Positions 11,772-19,190 of a DNA stretch of 64,000 bases are shown here, piece by piece. Numbering within the stretch: the stretch's first letter is position 1; the number at the start of each line of letters is the position of its first letter. Both the position numbers and the translations under genes were made by a program. The stretch comes from Nonomuraea spiralis. Its GTDB lineage: Bacteria; Actinomycetota; Actinomycetes; Streptosporangiales; Streptosporangiaceae. The stretch covers positions 134,481 through 198,480 of the forward strand of contig NZ_BMRC01000001.1 of NCBI RefSeq assembly GCF_014648435.1. Reading direction: 5' to 3'. The notes below the pieces were generated by a model. The model worked only from the letters and a program-made list of their open reading frames with translations, had not been told where the DNA came from and ran no database searches.

Positions 11772-12338
11772 CCCGGTGGGCCTGCGGAAGACGCAGCGCA
11801 CGACGTGCCAGTGTTTGGGCTCGTCCCTGGCGTCGATGCCGTCGTAGCGGTCCTCGCGCAGGACGACCGGCTCCAGCCGGGGGAACAGTGCGCCCGCCTC
11901 GGGAGCGCGCAGGAACGTGCGTCCCGGCCGCCCCGCCCAGGCGTCCTCGGGACCGAAGAACGTGCAGCACAACACGCCGCCCGCGGCCAGGCCGCCGGCC
12001 AGCGCGGCCGCCACCCGGCGTACGTCGGCCCTGGGCAGGAAGGGCAGGACGTGGATCGCGACCATGAACGAGTAGGCCCCCGCCGCGACCGGCACGTCAC
12101 GTACGTCGGCGTGCACGACCCGCAGCCGCGGGTGCCGCCATTCCGCCGCCAGCGCGAGTGTGCACGGGTCGGTGTCCACGGCCTCGACCGAGAAGCCCAG
12201 CTCCAGCAGGAAGCGGGTGTCGTTGAGCGGGCCCGCGCCGACGTCCAGCGCGCGCCCGCGGACGCCGCCGAGCACGCCCAGAGCCTCGACGACGAGCGCG
12301 TTGGGCCCCCGCCCCGCCCGCAGGGAGGCGTAGGTCAC
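11763..12338 (-). CDS. Class I SAM-dependent methyltransferase (TehB/UbiE-like)
   Basis: The protein has 191 residues. The SAM-binding motif I is ALDVGAGPLNDTRFLL, motif II is VEAVDTDPCTL, followed by VVHADVRDVP and YSFMVAIHVLPFLP. The C-terminal strand pair PKHWHVVRCVFRRP completes the fold. It is the last gene of a four-gene minus-strand operon, 7 bp after the DUF1399-like gene. The substrate is unknown; in this context a peptide, or a metabolite linked to the Cys-rich protein, could be methylated. The GTG start at 12338 is the only good upstream option. Confidence 0.8.
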   Translation of the reverse strand: MTYASLRAGRGPNALVVEALGVLGGVRGRALDVGAGPLNDTRFLLELGFSVEAVDTDPCTLALAAEWRHPRLRVVHADVRDVPVAAGAYSFMVAIHVLPFLPRADVRRVAAALAGGLAAGGVLCCTFFGPEDAWAGRPGRTFLRAPEAGALFPRLEPVVLREDRYDGIDARDEPKHWHVVRCVFRRPTGSA

Positions 12339-12345
12339 GCCGCCG

Positions 12346-13008
12346 CTAGCCGCTCACCTTGAGGATGCGCTGCTCGACCAGCACCTCGGCCAGGGCGACC
12401 CGCTCCTCCCCGGTCAGGCCGCCGGGCAGCTCCCTGACGTAGAAGGCGCCGGTGCGGGCCACGAACTCCAGCGCGGGCGAGGCGATCATGTTGGCAGCCA
12501 CCAGCGGTTCGCCGGACGGGGAGAGCAGCTCGACCTGGTTCCCGTCGCGGCGGGTGGTCAGCAGCCCGGCGCGGTCGTTCACCACGCGGCGGGTCAGCGT
12601 GACGGTGCGGTGGTCGTACCAGACGTCGGGGAGCGGGCAGCCGAAGAGCTCCTCGTAGCGGTCGCGGAACTCGGCGAACGTGGCCACCGGGGTTTCCTCG
12701 GCGGGCTCGTCCGGCACGCCGGGGTCGTTGCTCGGGCTGTGGTGGACGTACCGTCCGAAGTAGGTGCGGCAGAACTCGGTGTACAGGCCGGTGAACAGGA
12801 TGAAGTGATGCCAGGCGTCGTCCACGCGCGTCGAGTGCATCATCCAGATCCGCGACCGGTCGACCTGCGTGAGCACGAGGTACTTCTTCGCCTCGGCGAA
12901 CAGCTCCCCGGCCTCCTCCTCCGTCGCGGCGACGTGCTCCTTGACGAGCCGTTCGAGGAGGTAGGGCGCCTGGTGGTCGAGCGCGGCGAGCGAGGTGTCG
13001 GTGATCAT
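12346..13008 (-). CDS. DUF1399/glycine-rich-domain-protein-like protein of unknown function
   Basis: The protein has 220 residues, with no signal peptide or membrane helix. The core STRVDDAWHHFILFTGLYTEFCRTYFGRYVHHSP resembles the W-H-x-F-x-L ... Y-x-x-F-C ... HH-x-P pattern of DUF1399/GRDP proteins, which is rich in possible metal ligands (His, Cys). The C-terminal part (ASPALEFVARTGAFYVREL...) looks like a small separate domain. It starts 9 bp after the Cys-tail gene with an AGGGGGA ribosome-binding site. No biochemical role is known to me for bacterial members; here it is probably an accessory protein of the same operon. Confidence 0.62.
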   Translation of the reverse strand: MITDTSLAALDHQAPYLLERLVKEHVAATEEEAGELFAEAKKYLVLTQVDRSRIWMMHSTRVDDAWHHFILFTGLYTEFCRTYFGRYVHHSPSNDPGVPDEPAEETPVATFAEFRDRYEELFGCPLPDVWYDHRTVTLTRRVVNDRAGLLTTRRDGNQVELLSPSGEPLVAANMIASPALEFVARTGAFYVRELPGGLTGEERVALAEVLVEQRILKVSG

Positions 13009-13017
13009 GGGGTCCCC

Positions 13018-13473
13018 CTACTCCGGCGACGACTTCCTGCGGCAGGACGAGACGCACACGCTGCTGCAGTCGCGGCAGGTCATGCAGGGGCTGTGGCAGT
13101 CGGCGCGCTCGGTCTTGACCCGCAGGTGCAGCCGGCCCGTCCGGATCTCCCCGGCGTCCTCGGCGACCTCCGAGGTCAGGGACGCCTCCGCCGTGCCGGC
13201 CTGCCGGCGGACGACCTTGGCGTCCCGGCGTACCCAGAGCACCTTCGCGCCGAAGAGCAGGATGGTCTCGGGCACGTTCTCGATGTGCAGGACGCCACTC
13301 AGCGGGATGTCGAGGGCCGAGTTCAGATCCTCCAGGCTGGGATACAGCGTGACGAAGCCGTCCTGGTGCGGCGGGCCCACATAGCCCCAGAACGTCATGG
13401 TGTCCGGGTGGCCCTCCTGGAGCAGCTTGACCAGGAGAGGATGCGCCTCGGGCCCTTGTACGGCTTTGCTCAT
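13018..13473 (-). CDS. Unknown protein with six-cysteine C-terminal tail
   Basis: The protein has 151 residues that I cannot assign to a family. Residues 1-115 look folded (MTFWGYVGPPHQDGFVTLYPSLEDLNSALDIP...). The last ~30 residues carry DCHSPCMTCRDCSSVCVSSC, six Cys in a C-x3-C-x2-C-x2-C-x3-C-x3-C spacing, followed by RRKSSPE. The tail could be a metal- or Fe-S-binding site, or a modified core peptide behind a large leader domain. A good ribosome-binding site (GAGGAG, 7 nt) precedes the ATG. It lies between the 58-aa peptide gene and the DUF1399-like gene, followed in the operon by a methyltransferase and opposite a JmjC/cupin oxygenase. Confidence 0.7.
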   Translation of the reverse strand: MSKAVQGPEAHPLLVKLLQEGHPDTMTFWGYVGPPHQDGFVTLYPSLEDLNSALDIPLSGVLHIENVPETILLFGAKVLWVRRDAKVVRRQAGTAEASLTSEVAEDAGEIRTGRLHLRVKTERADCHSPCMTCRDCSSVCVSSCRRKSSPE

Positions 13474-13573
13474 GGCAGTACTCCTCGTTCCCGGCGAGCG
13501 TGACATCCCGGACCCGGGGGCGGCGGCGCGACGCGCCGCCGCTTTGCCGAACCCGGGGCCGCGCCGGGCCGGC

Positions 13574-13750
13574 TCAGCCGAGGTCGGCCTGTGGCGCACC
13601 CGGGGCGTTCGCCTCGGCGAAGACGCCCGCCTGCTCGGACGCCGGTGACGGCGTCTGCTCCATGAGCGCCTGGATCGCGGACCTGCGCCTGTCGAGGCCC
13701 GCTTCGTCGATGCTGATCCGCCGCCGGTTCCGGCTCTTGTCGTCGGTCAT
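13574..13750 (-). CDS. Small 58-aa protein, possible precursor peptide
   Basis: This is a small, charged, then Ala/Pro/Gly-rich peptide: MTDDKSRNRRRISIDEAGLDRRRSAI, then an acidic, neutral C-terminal half ending ANAPGAPQADLG. It opens the minus-strand operon. No ribosome-binding site is visible, but TACGGT lies 8 nt before the ATG, which fits a leaderless mRNA. A TTG at 13780 would extend it by 10 residues. A 100-bp spacer separates it from the Cys-tail gene. Charged leader plus small-residue tail fits a RiPP precursor, but the tail has no Cys and few Ser/Thr. It could as well be a regulator or chaperone of the downstream proteins. Confidence 0.55.
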   Translation of the reverse strand: MTDDKSRNRRRISIDEAGLDRRRSAIQALMEQTPSPASEQAGVFAEANAPGAPQADLG

Positions 13751-13758
13751 GCTCGGCA

Positions 13759-13797
13759 ACCGTAGTGAGCCGGACGTCAACGCGGGGCAACGTCAAC
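13759..13797 (-). promoter_or_regulatory. Direct-repeat activator-type promoter of the small-peptide operon
   Basis: On the minus strand the sequence GTTGACGT occurs twice (13797-13790 and 13781-13774), 16 bp apart. The -10-like TACGGT (13764-13759) follows about 10 bp later and the ATG 8 nt after that. No properly spaced -35 exists. Tandem repeats in the -35 zone of a poor promoter are typical of activator-dependent promoters. The bound protein is unknown. Confidence 0.45.
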
Positions 13798-13925
13798 ACC
13801 TTGTTTGGGCGCGGGAGCCGGCACCCGGCCAGCCGTTCTGACCTGGTCTCTTCCGGTTTTACGCCATCAAGGTCGGCGGCCGGACCCCATGGTGGCCGGG
13901 CGGCCGGCTGCCTAGCGTGACCGTC

Positions 13926-14840
13926 GTGATCAGTCTCAGGGGTTTGACCAAACGGTACGGCGCCCGCACGGCGGTGGACGACCTGTCGCTGGAGCTGAGG
14001 CCCGGCGCGGTGACCGGCTTCCTCGGGCCGAACGGAGCCGGTAAATCCACCACGATGCGCCTCGTCCTCGGGCTCGACCGGCCCTCGGCGGGTACGGCGC
14101 TCATCGGGGGCGTGCCGTACCACCGGATCAGCAACCCGCTGCGGACGGTCGGCGCGCTGCTCGACGCGCGGGCGCCGCACCCCGGGCGCAGCGGGCGCGC
14201 GCACCTGACCGCGCTGGCCCGCAGCAACGGGATCGCCACGCGGCGGGTGGGCGAGGTGCTGGAGAGCGTCGGGATGGCGGGCGCGGCGAGCCGCCGGGCC
14301 GGGGCGCTGTCGCTCGGCATGAGCCAGCGGCTCGGCATCGCCGCCGCGCTGCTCGGCGACCCGGAGGTGCTGATGTTCGACGAGCCCGTCAACGGGCTCG
14401 ACCCCGACGGGGTGCGATGGGTGCGCGGGCTCATGCGGTCGCTGGCCGCCGAGGGCCGCACGGTGTTCGTCTCCAGCCACCTGATGAGCGAGATGCAGCT
14501 CACCGCCGACCACCTGGTGGTGATCGGCAAGGGCCGGCTGATCGCCGACGCGCCGCTGGCCGAGGTCATCGGGCGCAGCTCGCTGACGGCCGTGCTGGCG
14601 CGCACCCCGCACGCGGGGGATCTGGCCGGACGCCTGCGCGCAGCCGGGATCGCCGCAGAACGCGTCGCCGAGAACGAGGTCGTCGCCACCGGCGCCCCCA
14701 TCGAACGGGTCGGCGACCTGGCCTACGAGGCCGGGATCAGGCTGCACGGGCTGCGCACCCGGGAGGCGTCCCTGGAGCAGGCCTATCAGGAGCTGACGGA
14801 GAACAGCGTGGAGTACGGGGCGACGGGAGCGGGCGCGTGA
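13926..14840 (+). CDS. ABC-2 type exporter ATPase
   Basis: This is an ATPase subunit of a drug/lantibiotic-type exporter, 304 residues. Walker A is GPNGAGKS, the signature is a variant LSLGMSQRLGIAAAL, Walker B is VLMFDEPVNGLDPDG, and the H-loop is VSSHLMSE. The C-terminal ~90 residues form the extension usual in DrrA/BcrA-like proteins (RLIADAPLAEVI...). I use GTG 13926 because TAGCGT (13913-13918) lies exactly 7 nt before it, suggesting a leaderless start; GTG 13917 would add three residues. It overlaps its permease by 4 bp, and a two-component system follows directly. Confidence 0.9.
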   Translation: MISLRGLTKRYGARTAVDDLSLELRPGAVTGFLGPNGAGKSTTMRLVLGLDRPSAGTALIGGVPYHRISNPLRTVGALLDARAPHPGRSGRAHLTALARSNGIATRRVGEVLESVGMAGAASRRAGALSLGMSQRLGIAAALLGDPEVLMFDEPVNGLDPDGVRWVRGLMRSLAAEGRTVFVSSHLMSEMQLTADHLVVIGKGRLIADAPLAEVIGRSSLTAVLARTPHAGDLAGRLRAAGIAAERVAENEVVATGAPIERVGDLAYEAGIRLHGLRTREASLEQAYQELTENSVEYGATGAGA

Positions 14841-15628
14841 GGGCGTTGGGACAGGCGGCCTGGGCCGAATGGGGGAAGTTGTGGTCGGTCCGGTCCACGT
14901 GGTGGTGCCTGGCCTGCGCGTCGGCGCTCATGGTGCTGACCGCGGTGGCCCTGGCCGCCGCCCAGGCCACCGACGCCGTGCGCGACCGGGTGCCCGGCGT
15001 ACGGGTGACCGCGAGCGAGTCCGTGGTGTCGGCGACGTCGTTCGTGCAGTTCGCGCTGGTCGCCCTGGCCATGCTGGTGATCACGGCCGAGTACTCCTCC
15101 GGCGGCATCAGGGTCACGTTGCAGGCCACGCCGGTACGCGGGGTCGTGCTGGCCGCCAAGGCGCTGGTCGTGGCTCCGGTGATGTTCGCCGCCGGGGTGC
15201 TGTCGGGCGCGGTGGCGACGGCGGCGGTCTACGCGGTGCTCCAGGCCGACGCGTTCGGCGGGCTCGTCGTGCTGCCGTTCGGGGAGGCCGTCCGTGACCT
15301 GGCGGGCGCCGGCCTGTACTTCGCCCTGGTGTCGGTGCTGACGCTGGGCGTCGGGGCCGCGATGCGCAGCGCGGCGGGCACGCTGACCGTGGTGTTCATG
15401 CTGCTCATGGGCCTGCCGCTGCTGCTGCTGATGACCGGGAGCCAGGCGGCGCTGGACGCCTCGATGCGCATGCCGATGTTCGCCGGGCTGGCCTTCATGG
15501 ACAGCGTGGACAACATGACCGGCGGGCCCATCCCGTACTCGGCAGGGGAGGGTCTGGCATGGCTGCTCGCCTGGGCGGCGGCGGGGGTGGCGGCGGGCTA
15601 CGCCGTACTGCGCCGCCGCGACGCCTAG
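14837..15628 (+). CDS. ABC-2 type exporter permease
   Basis: This is a membrane partner of the preceding ATPase, 263 residues, with six hydrophobic segments: about 18-40 (TWWCLACASALMVLTAVALA), 70-90 (FALVALAMLVITAEYSSG), 105-135, 160-180, 190-205 and a last helix before the RRRDA end. AEYSSGGIRVTLQATP is the conserved cytosolic loop of ABC-2 permeases. It uses a GTG start overlapping the ATPase stop (GTGA). The exported compound is unknown; adjacency to a histidine kinase and response regulator suggests induced efflux of an envelope-active compound or a self-made product. Confidence 0.87.
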   Translation: MRALGQAAWAEWGKLWSVRSTWWCLACASALMVLTAVALAAAQATDAVRDRVPGVRVTASESVVSATSFVQFALVALAMLVITAEYSSGGIRVTLQATPVRGVVLAAKALVVAPVMFAAGVLSGAVATAAVYAVLQADAFGGLVVLPFGEAVRDLAGAGLYFALVSVLTLGVGAAMRSAAGTLTVVFMLLMGLPLLLLMTGSQAALDASMRMPMFAGLAFMDSVDNMTGGPIPYSAGEGLAWLLAWAAAGVAAGYAVLRRRDA

Positions 15629-15639
15629 ACTTCGGGCCC

Positions 15640-16821
15640 GTGTCGGACCATCGGGACAACGAGCAACGGGATACCACGGGCAGGCGGGCGGCCAGAGCCC
15701 TGACCGGGGTGCTGGCCGGCATGGCGCTCGGCGCCGTCGAGCTGGCCTTCCTCTGCGTGGCCTGGCCCGCGTCGCTGATCCCGGCCGCCCGCCCGGCGGC
15801 CCGGCGCGGCCTGGCCCGGCTCATGGCGCTCGAACGCGCCCGGCTGAGCAGGTGGCTCGGCCACCCCGCCACCACCCGCGACGGCGGTTACGCCTACCTC
15901 GCCGCCCGCGCCGCGCTGGGCGTGCTCGGCGGGTACGGCTGCGCCGTCGCCCTGTTCGTCGGCGGCCTGCTGCTGGCCGGCGGCGCGTGGGAACTGGTCG
16001 CGGGCGGTTCGGACGCCGTCCCGATCGACCTGCCGGGCGTCAAGATCGTCACCAGCGGCGGCATGCTCGGCCTGACCGGCGGCGTGGCCCTGCTGGCGGT
16101 GACCGCGCTGCTCGCCCTGGCCATGGGCGCCCTCGAACGCCGCCTGGCCGCCCACTTCCTCGGCCCCGGCGGCGACGAGCTCATGCGCCGCCGCATCGCC
16201 GAGCTGACCGCGACCCGCTCCGGCATCGTCCGGGCCGTGGACGACGAACGCCGCAGGATCGAACGCGACCTGCACGACGGCGTCCAGCAGCGCGGCGTGG
16301 CCCTGGCCATGCTGCTCGGCCGGGCCCGGCACGGCCGCGACCAGGCCAGGACCGCCGAGCTGGTCGACCAGGCCTACACCGAGTCCCGCCGCCTGCTCGA
16401 CGAGCTGCGCAGCGTGGCCTGGCGCGTCTACCCCACCGCCCTGGACGAGCTGGGCCTCAAGGCCGCCCTCGCCGGCGTCGCCGAACGCGCCGGCGTGCCC
16501 GTCACCGTGCACTACGGCCTGTCGGCCCGCCCCGCCGGCGAGATCGAGACCGCCCTGTACTTCGTGACCAGGGAGGCGATCACCAACGCGGTCAAGCACG
16601 CCCGCGCCCGTGACATCCTGGTCGTGGTGGGCGAGGACGAACGGACGGTGAGCGTGGCGGTCTCCGACGACGGCGCGGGCGGTGCCGACCCGGCGGGCGG
16701 CGGCCTGTCCGGGCTGGCCCGGCGGATCCTGGCGCTCGACGGCGCGTTCACCGTGGACAGCCCGCCCGGCGGGCCCACGAAGATCGTCGCCACGCTGCCG
16801 AAGGAGCCGCCGTGCGGCTGA
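15640..16821 (+). CDS. Sensor histidine kinase (NarL/LiaS-type, HisKA_3)
   Basis: The protein has 393 residues. The N-terminal half has about four membrane segments grouped as two hairpins (TGVLAGMALGAVELAFLCVAW; AALGVLGGYGCAVALFVGGLLLAGG; GGMLGLTGGVALLAVTALLALAMG). The dimerisation helix DDERRRIERDLHDGVQQR carries the phosphorylated His212, and the ATPase domain shows EAITNAVKHARA and SDDGAGG...GLSGLARR. The GTG start lies 9 nt after TAGACT (15626-15631), so a leaderless mRNA is possible. It follows the exporter permease by 11 bp and overlaps the response regulator by 10 bp. The signal is probably sensed within the membrane, since the loops are short. Confidence 0.88.
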   Translation: MSDHRDNEQRDTTGRRAARALTGVLAGMALGAVELAFLCVAWPASLIPAARPAARRGLARLMALERARLSRWLGHPATTRDGGYAYLAARAALGVLGGYGCAVALFVGGLLLAGGAWELVAGGSDAVPIDLPGVKIVTSGGMLGLTGGVALLAVTALLALAMGALERRLAAHFLGPGGDELMRRRIAELTATRSGIVRAVDDERRRIERDLHDGVQQRGVALAMLLGRARHGRDQARTAELVDQAYTESRRLLDELRSVAWRVYPTALDELGLKAALAGVAERAGVPVTVHYGLSARPAGEIETALYFVTREAITNAVKHARARDILVVVGEDERTVSVAVSDDGAGGADPAGGGLSGLARRILALDGAFTVDSPPGGPTKIVATLPKEPPCG

Positions 16822-17456
16822 TCCTGGCCGACGACTCCGTGTTGCTGCGCGAGGGCCTGACCCGGCTGCTCGCCGAGGCCGGCCACGACGTCGTCGCGGC
16901 CGTGGGCGACGCGCCCGCGCTGCTGGCCGCCGTCGCCGGGCACCGGCCCGACGTGGCGGTCATCGACGTACGCATGCCGCCCGGCCACAAGGACGAGGGG
17001 CTGCGGGCCGCCCTGGAGATCCGGGCACGATGGCCGGAGGTGGGCGTGCTCGTCCTGTCCCAGTACGTCGAGCAGCACTACGCCGCGACCCTGCTGGCCG
17101 GGCCCGCCGAAGGGCTCGGCTACCTGCTGAAGGACCGGGTCTCGGAGGTGGCCGACTTCCTCGACTCGCTCGAGCGCGTACGCGCGGGCGGCACGGCCTT
17201 CGACCCCGAGGTCGTCCGGCAGCTCCTGGCCCGGACCAGCCACGCCGACCCGCTGAGCCGGCTGAGCCCGCGCGAGGGCGAGGTGCTGGCGCACCTGGCG
17301 CAGGGGCTGGTCAACGCGGCCATCGCCGAGCGGCTGCACGTGTCGGCGTCCACGGTGGAGAAGCACGTCAACGCGATCATGGACAAGCTCGACCTGCCGC
17401 GCGACGCCGGCTACAGCAGGCGGGTGCTGGCGATCCTGCGCTACCTGGAGAGCTGA
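16812..17456 (+). CDS. NarL/LuxR-family response regulator
   Basis: The protein has 214 residues. The receiver domain has ILADDSVLLREGL, the phospho-acceptor Asp52 in VIDVRMPP and the Lys in YLLKDRV. The C-terminal LuxR-type helix-turn-helix is LSPREGEVLAHLAQGLVNAAIAERLHVSASTVEKHVNAIMDKL. It is cotranscribed with its kinase (10-bp overlap) and probably controls the exporter operon it belongs to. A short stem-loop follows the stop. Confidence 0.92.
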   Translation: MRLILADDSVLLREGLTRLLAEAGHDVVAAVGDAPALLAAVAGHRPDVAVIDVRMPPGHKDEGLRAALEIRARWPEVGVLVLSQYVEQHYAATLLAGPAEGLGYLLKDRVSEVADFLDSLERVRAGGTAFDPEVVRQLLARTSHADPLSRLSPREGEVLAHLAQGLVNAAIAERLHVSASTVEKHVNAIMDKLDLPRDAGYSRRVLAILRYLES

Positions 17457-17457
17457 C

Positions 17458-17475
17458 GGCCGGGACGGTCCGGCC
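17458..17475. terminator. Stem-loop between convergent genes
   Basis: A perfect 6-bp stem, GGCCGG / CCGGCC, with a 6-nt loop fills the 22-bp gap between the response regulator and the convergent phosphoesterase. There is no U-tract, so it is a weak or bidirectional terminator. Confidence 0.4.
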
Positions 17476-17478
17476 TGC

Positions 17479-18309
17479 TCACACGTCGATCACGCGGGGC
17501 AGCGCCGGAGGGTTCGGCCGGGGTTGCCACTCCCGGGGGTAGCCGAGCGAGACCTCCATGAACGGCACGCCGTCGTAGTGGGTCAGGCGCGGGATGTGCA
17601 GGTGGCCGTACACGACGACGGCGGCGTCGTAGTCGAGGTGCCAGCGGGCGGTGCGCTCGGTGCCGCACCACTGGGCGAACTCCGGGTACCTGAGGACCCG
17701 TGTCGGCTCGCGGACCAGGGGATAGTGGTTGACCAGCACGGTCGGTAACCCCGGCGGCCGGGCCGCCAGCCGCGCCTCGGTCAGCTCGACCCGGGCCGCG
17801 CACCAGGCGTCCCTGCTCGGGTGGGGGTCGGGGTGCAGCAGCGCCTCGTCGGTGCAGACGATGCCCGACTCGTACGCCATCCGCAGCGCCTCCTCCTTGG
17901 TCGCCGCGCCCTCCGGCCGGAAGGTGTAGTCGTACAGGACGAACAGCGGCGCCACCGTGACCGGCCCGCGCGCCCCCTCCCAGACCGGGTACGGATCCTC
18001 GGGGGTCACGACGCCGAGGTCGCGGCAGAGCTCCACCAGGTACCGGTAACGCTCCTCGCCGCGCAGCCGCACCGGGTCGCGGGCCGGCGTCCACAGCTCG
18101 TGGTTGCCCGGCGCCCAGACGACCTTGGCGAACCGGCCGGCCAGCAGGCCCAGCGCCCAGGCGATGTCCGTGGACAGCTCGCCGACGTCGCCCGCGACGA
18201 GCAGCCAGTCGCGGTCGGCCCCCGGGCGCAGCTCCTCGACGATCTTCCGGTTCTCGGGATGGTGCACGTGCAGGTCGCTGACGGCGAGCAGACGTGGAGC
18301 AGTGATCAC
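17479..18309 (-). CDS. Calcineurin-like metallophosphoesterase
   Basis: The protein has 276 residues with every metal-binding motif of the family in order: SDLHVHH, AGDVGE, PGNHELW, VNHYPL and GHLHIPR. The enzyme binds two metal ions and hydrolyses phosphomono- or diesters; the substrate is unknown. No signal peptide is seen, so it is cytoplasmic. I start at GTG 18309 because TACGAT lies 7 nt upstream on the minus strand (a leaderless pattern) and the motif begins six residues later. An upstream ATG-like start at 18408 would add an Arg-rich, unconserved 33 residues. Confidence 0.87.
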   Translation of the reverse strand: MITAPRLLAVSDLHVHHPENRKIVEELRPGADRDWLLVAGDVGELSTDIAWALGLLAGRFAKVVWAPGNHELWTPARDPVRLRGEERYRYLVELCRDLGVVTPEDPYPVWEGARGPVTVAPLFVLYDYTFRPEGAATKEEALRMAYESGIVCTDEALLHPDPHPSRDAWCAARVELTEARLAARPPGLPTVLVNHYPLVREPTRVLRYPEFAQWCGTERTARWHLDYDAAVVVYGHLHIPRLTHYDGVPFMEVSLGYPREWQPRPNPPALPRVIDV

Positions 18310-18402
18310 GTCTCGGATCGTACGCCGCCCGGCGGGCCGGGCGGTCCGTGATGCTGACCGTCCGGCTAGTAGGCACGGTCGGCGTCGCCCCAGAGCATTA
18401 GT

Positions 18403-18433
18403 CCTCACCGGCCGACAAGGGGGGCCGGTGAGG
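18403..18433 (+). promoter_or_regulatory. 5'-UTR hairpin touching the ribosome-binding site of the F-box-like gene
   Basis: A perfect 11-bp inverted repeat (CCTCACCGGCC ... GGCCGGTGAGG) with a 9-nt loop ends next to and partly overlaps the GGGGGAGGG ribosome-binding site of the gene at 18444. In RNA this stem would be very stable and could limit ribosome access. As DNA it could instead be an operator. It is the only such structure before a gene in this part of the window. Confidence 0.55.
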
Positions 18434-18443
18434 GGGAGGGACG

Positions 18444-19190
18444 ATGAAACGATCAGGCAAGCGCGGGGGCTCGAAAACGCCCAAACGGCATAGGGGCGAT
18501 GATGACCAGTCGCCGCAGGGGAGCACCAAGAAGGTCGTCAAGACCAGGAGGCAGGAGCCTCCCTCCGTCCTCGCGCGCCTGCTGACGGAGGTGCCGGACA
18601 TGGCCGTCCAGGTGGTGGGCTTCCTCAGCCCGATCGACATCTACGCCGTGCGCCGGGTGAACAAGCAGGCTGCCGGGCTCGACCTCGTGCGCATCCCGCC
18701 GCCCGAGGCGAACATCCCGGACGGCCAGCCGTGGGGGCAGCTCGACCAGGAGATCATGTTCTGGCTCACCGAGGTGGCGCGCATCCGCCCCGGCGTGCCT
18801 CCCGAACGGTTCGTGTGGGCGCTGCGGAAGCTCTACAGCCAGGGGCTCGACCAGATGTACCTGGACCGCGACCGCATGGAGCAGATGGTGGTGGCGCTGG
18901 TCCAGAAGCGCACCGGCCTCCCCTTGAGCACCCGCGTCCCGGCCGCGCCGGACGGCGCCCGGCGGAAGATCGTCTCTCCGCTCCCGGCCGTTCCCGAGAT
19001 CGCGAAGACGATCAAGAAGCTCGCGAAGCTCAACGGTCAGCAGAACGCCGACCAGATCATCGCGGACCTGGACAAGTTCTGGAAGGACCTGGAGGGCGAG
19101 CGCGAGGCCATCAGGGACATCGAACGCGCGAAGCCGGAGAACCAGTGGACGACCACCAGGGACCCGGACAACAGTGAGGGGGAGGCATGA
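18444..19190 (+). CDS. F-box-like protein of unknown function
   Basis: The protein has 248 residues. The first ~38 are strongly basic and disordered-looking (MKRSGKRGGSKTPKRHRG...). Residues ~40-75, VLARLLTEVPDMAVQVVGFLSPIDIYAVRRVNKQ, follow the F-box pattern (L-P-x-x-V-x-x-I-x-x-F-L-S-P-x-D-I-x-x-x-R-x-V-N-K). The middle and the C-terminal half are helical with a charged end (IKKLAKLNGQQNADQIIADLDKFWKDLEGEREAIRDIERA). F-boxes recruit Skp1 in eukaryotes; actinomycetes have no Skp1/SCF, so the role is unknown: a local helical docking motif, or a protein exported into eukaryotes. It is coupled to the next gene by a 4-bp overlap. I do not recognise the full-length family. Confidence 0.65.
   Translation: MKRSGKRGGSKTPKRHRGDDDQSPQGSTKKVVKTRRQEPPSVLARLLTEVPDMAVQVVGFLSPIDIYAVRRVNKQAAGLDLVRIPPPEANIPDGQPWGQLDQEIMFWLTEVARIRPGVPPERFVWALRKLYSQGLDQMYLDRDRMEQMVVALVQKRTGLPLSTRVPAAPDGARRKIVSPLPAVPEIAKTIKKLAKLNGQQNADQIIADLDKFWKDLEGEREAIRDIERAKPENQWTTTRDPDNSEGEA

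Noticed and set aside
18310..18408. Extended phosphoesterase start at 18408
   Set aside because: The added 33 residues are Arg-rich and unconserved, and the -10 box TACGAT lies 7 nt before GTG 18309.
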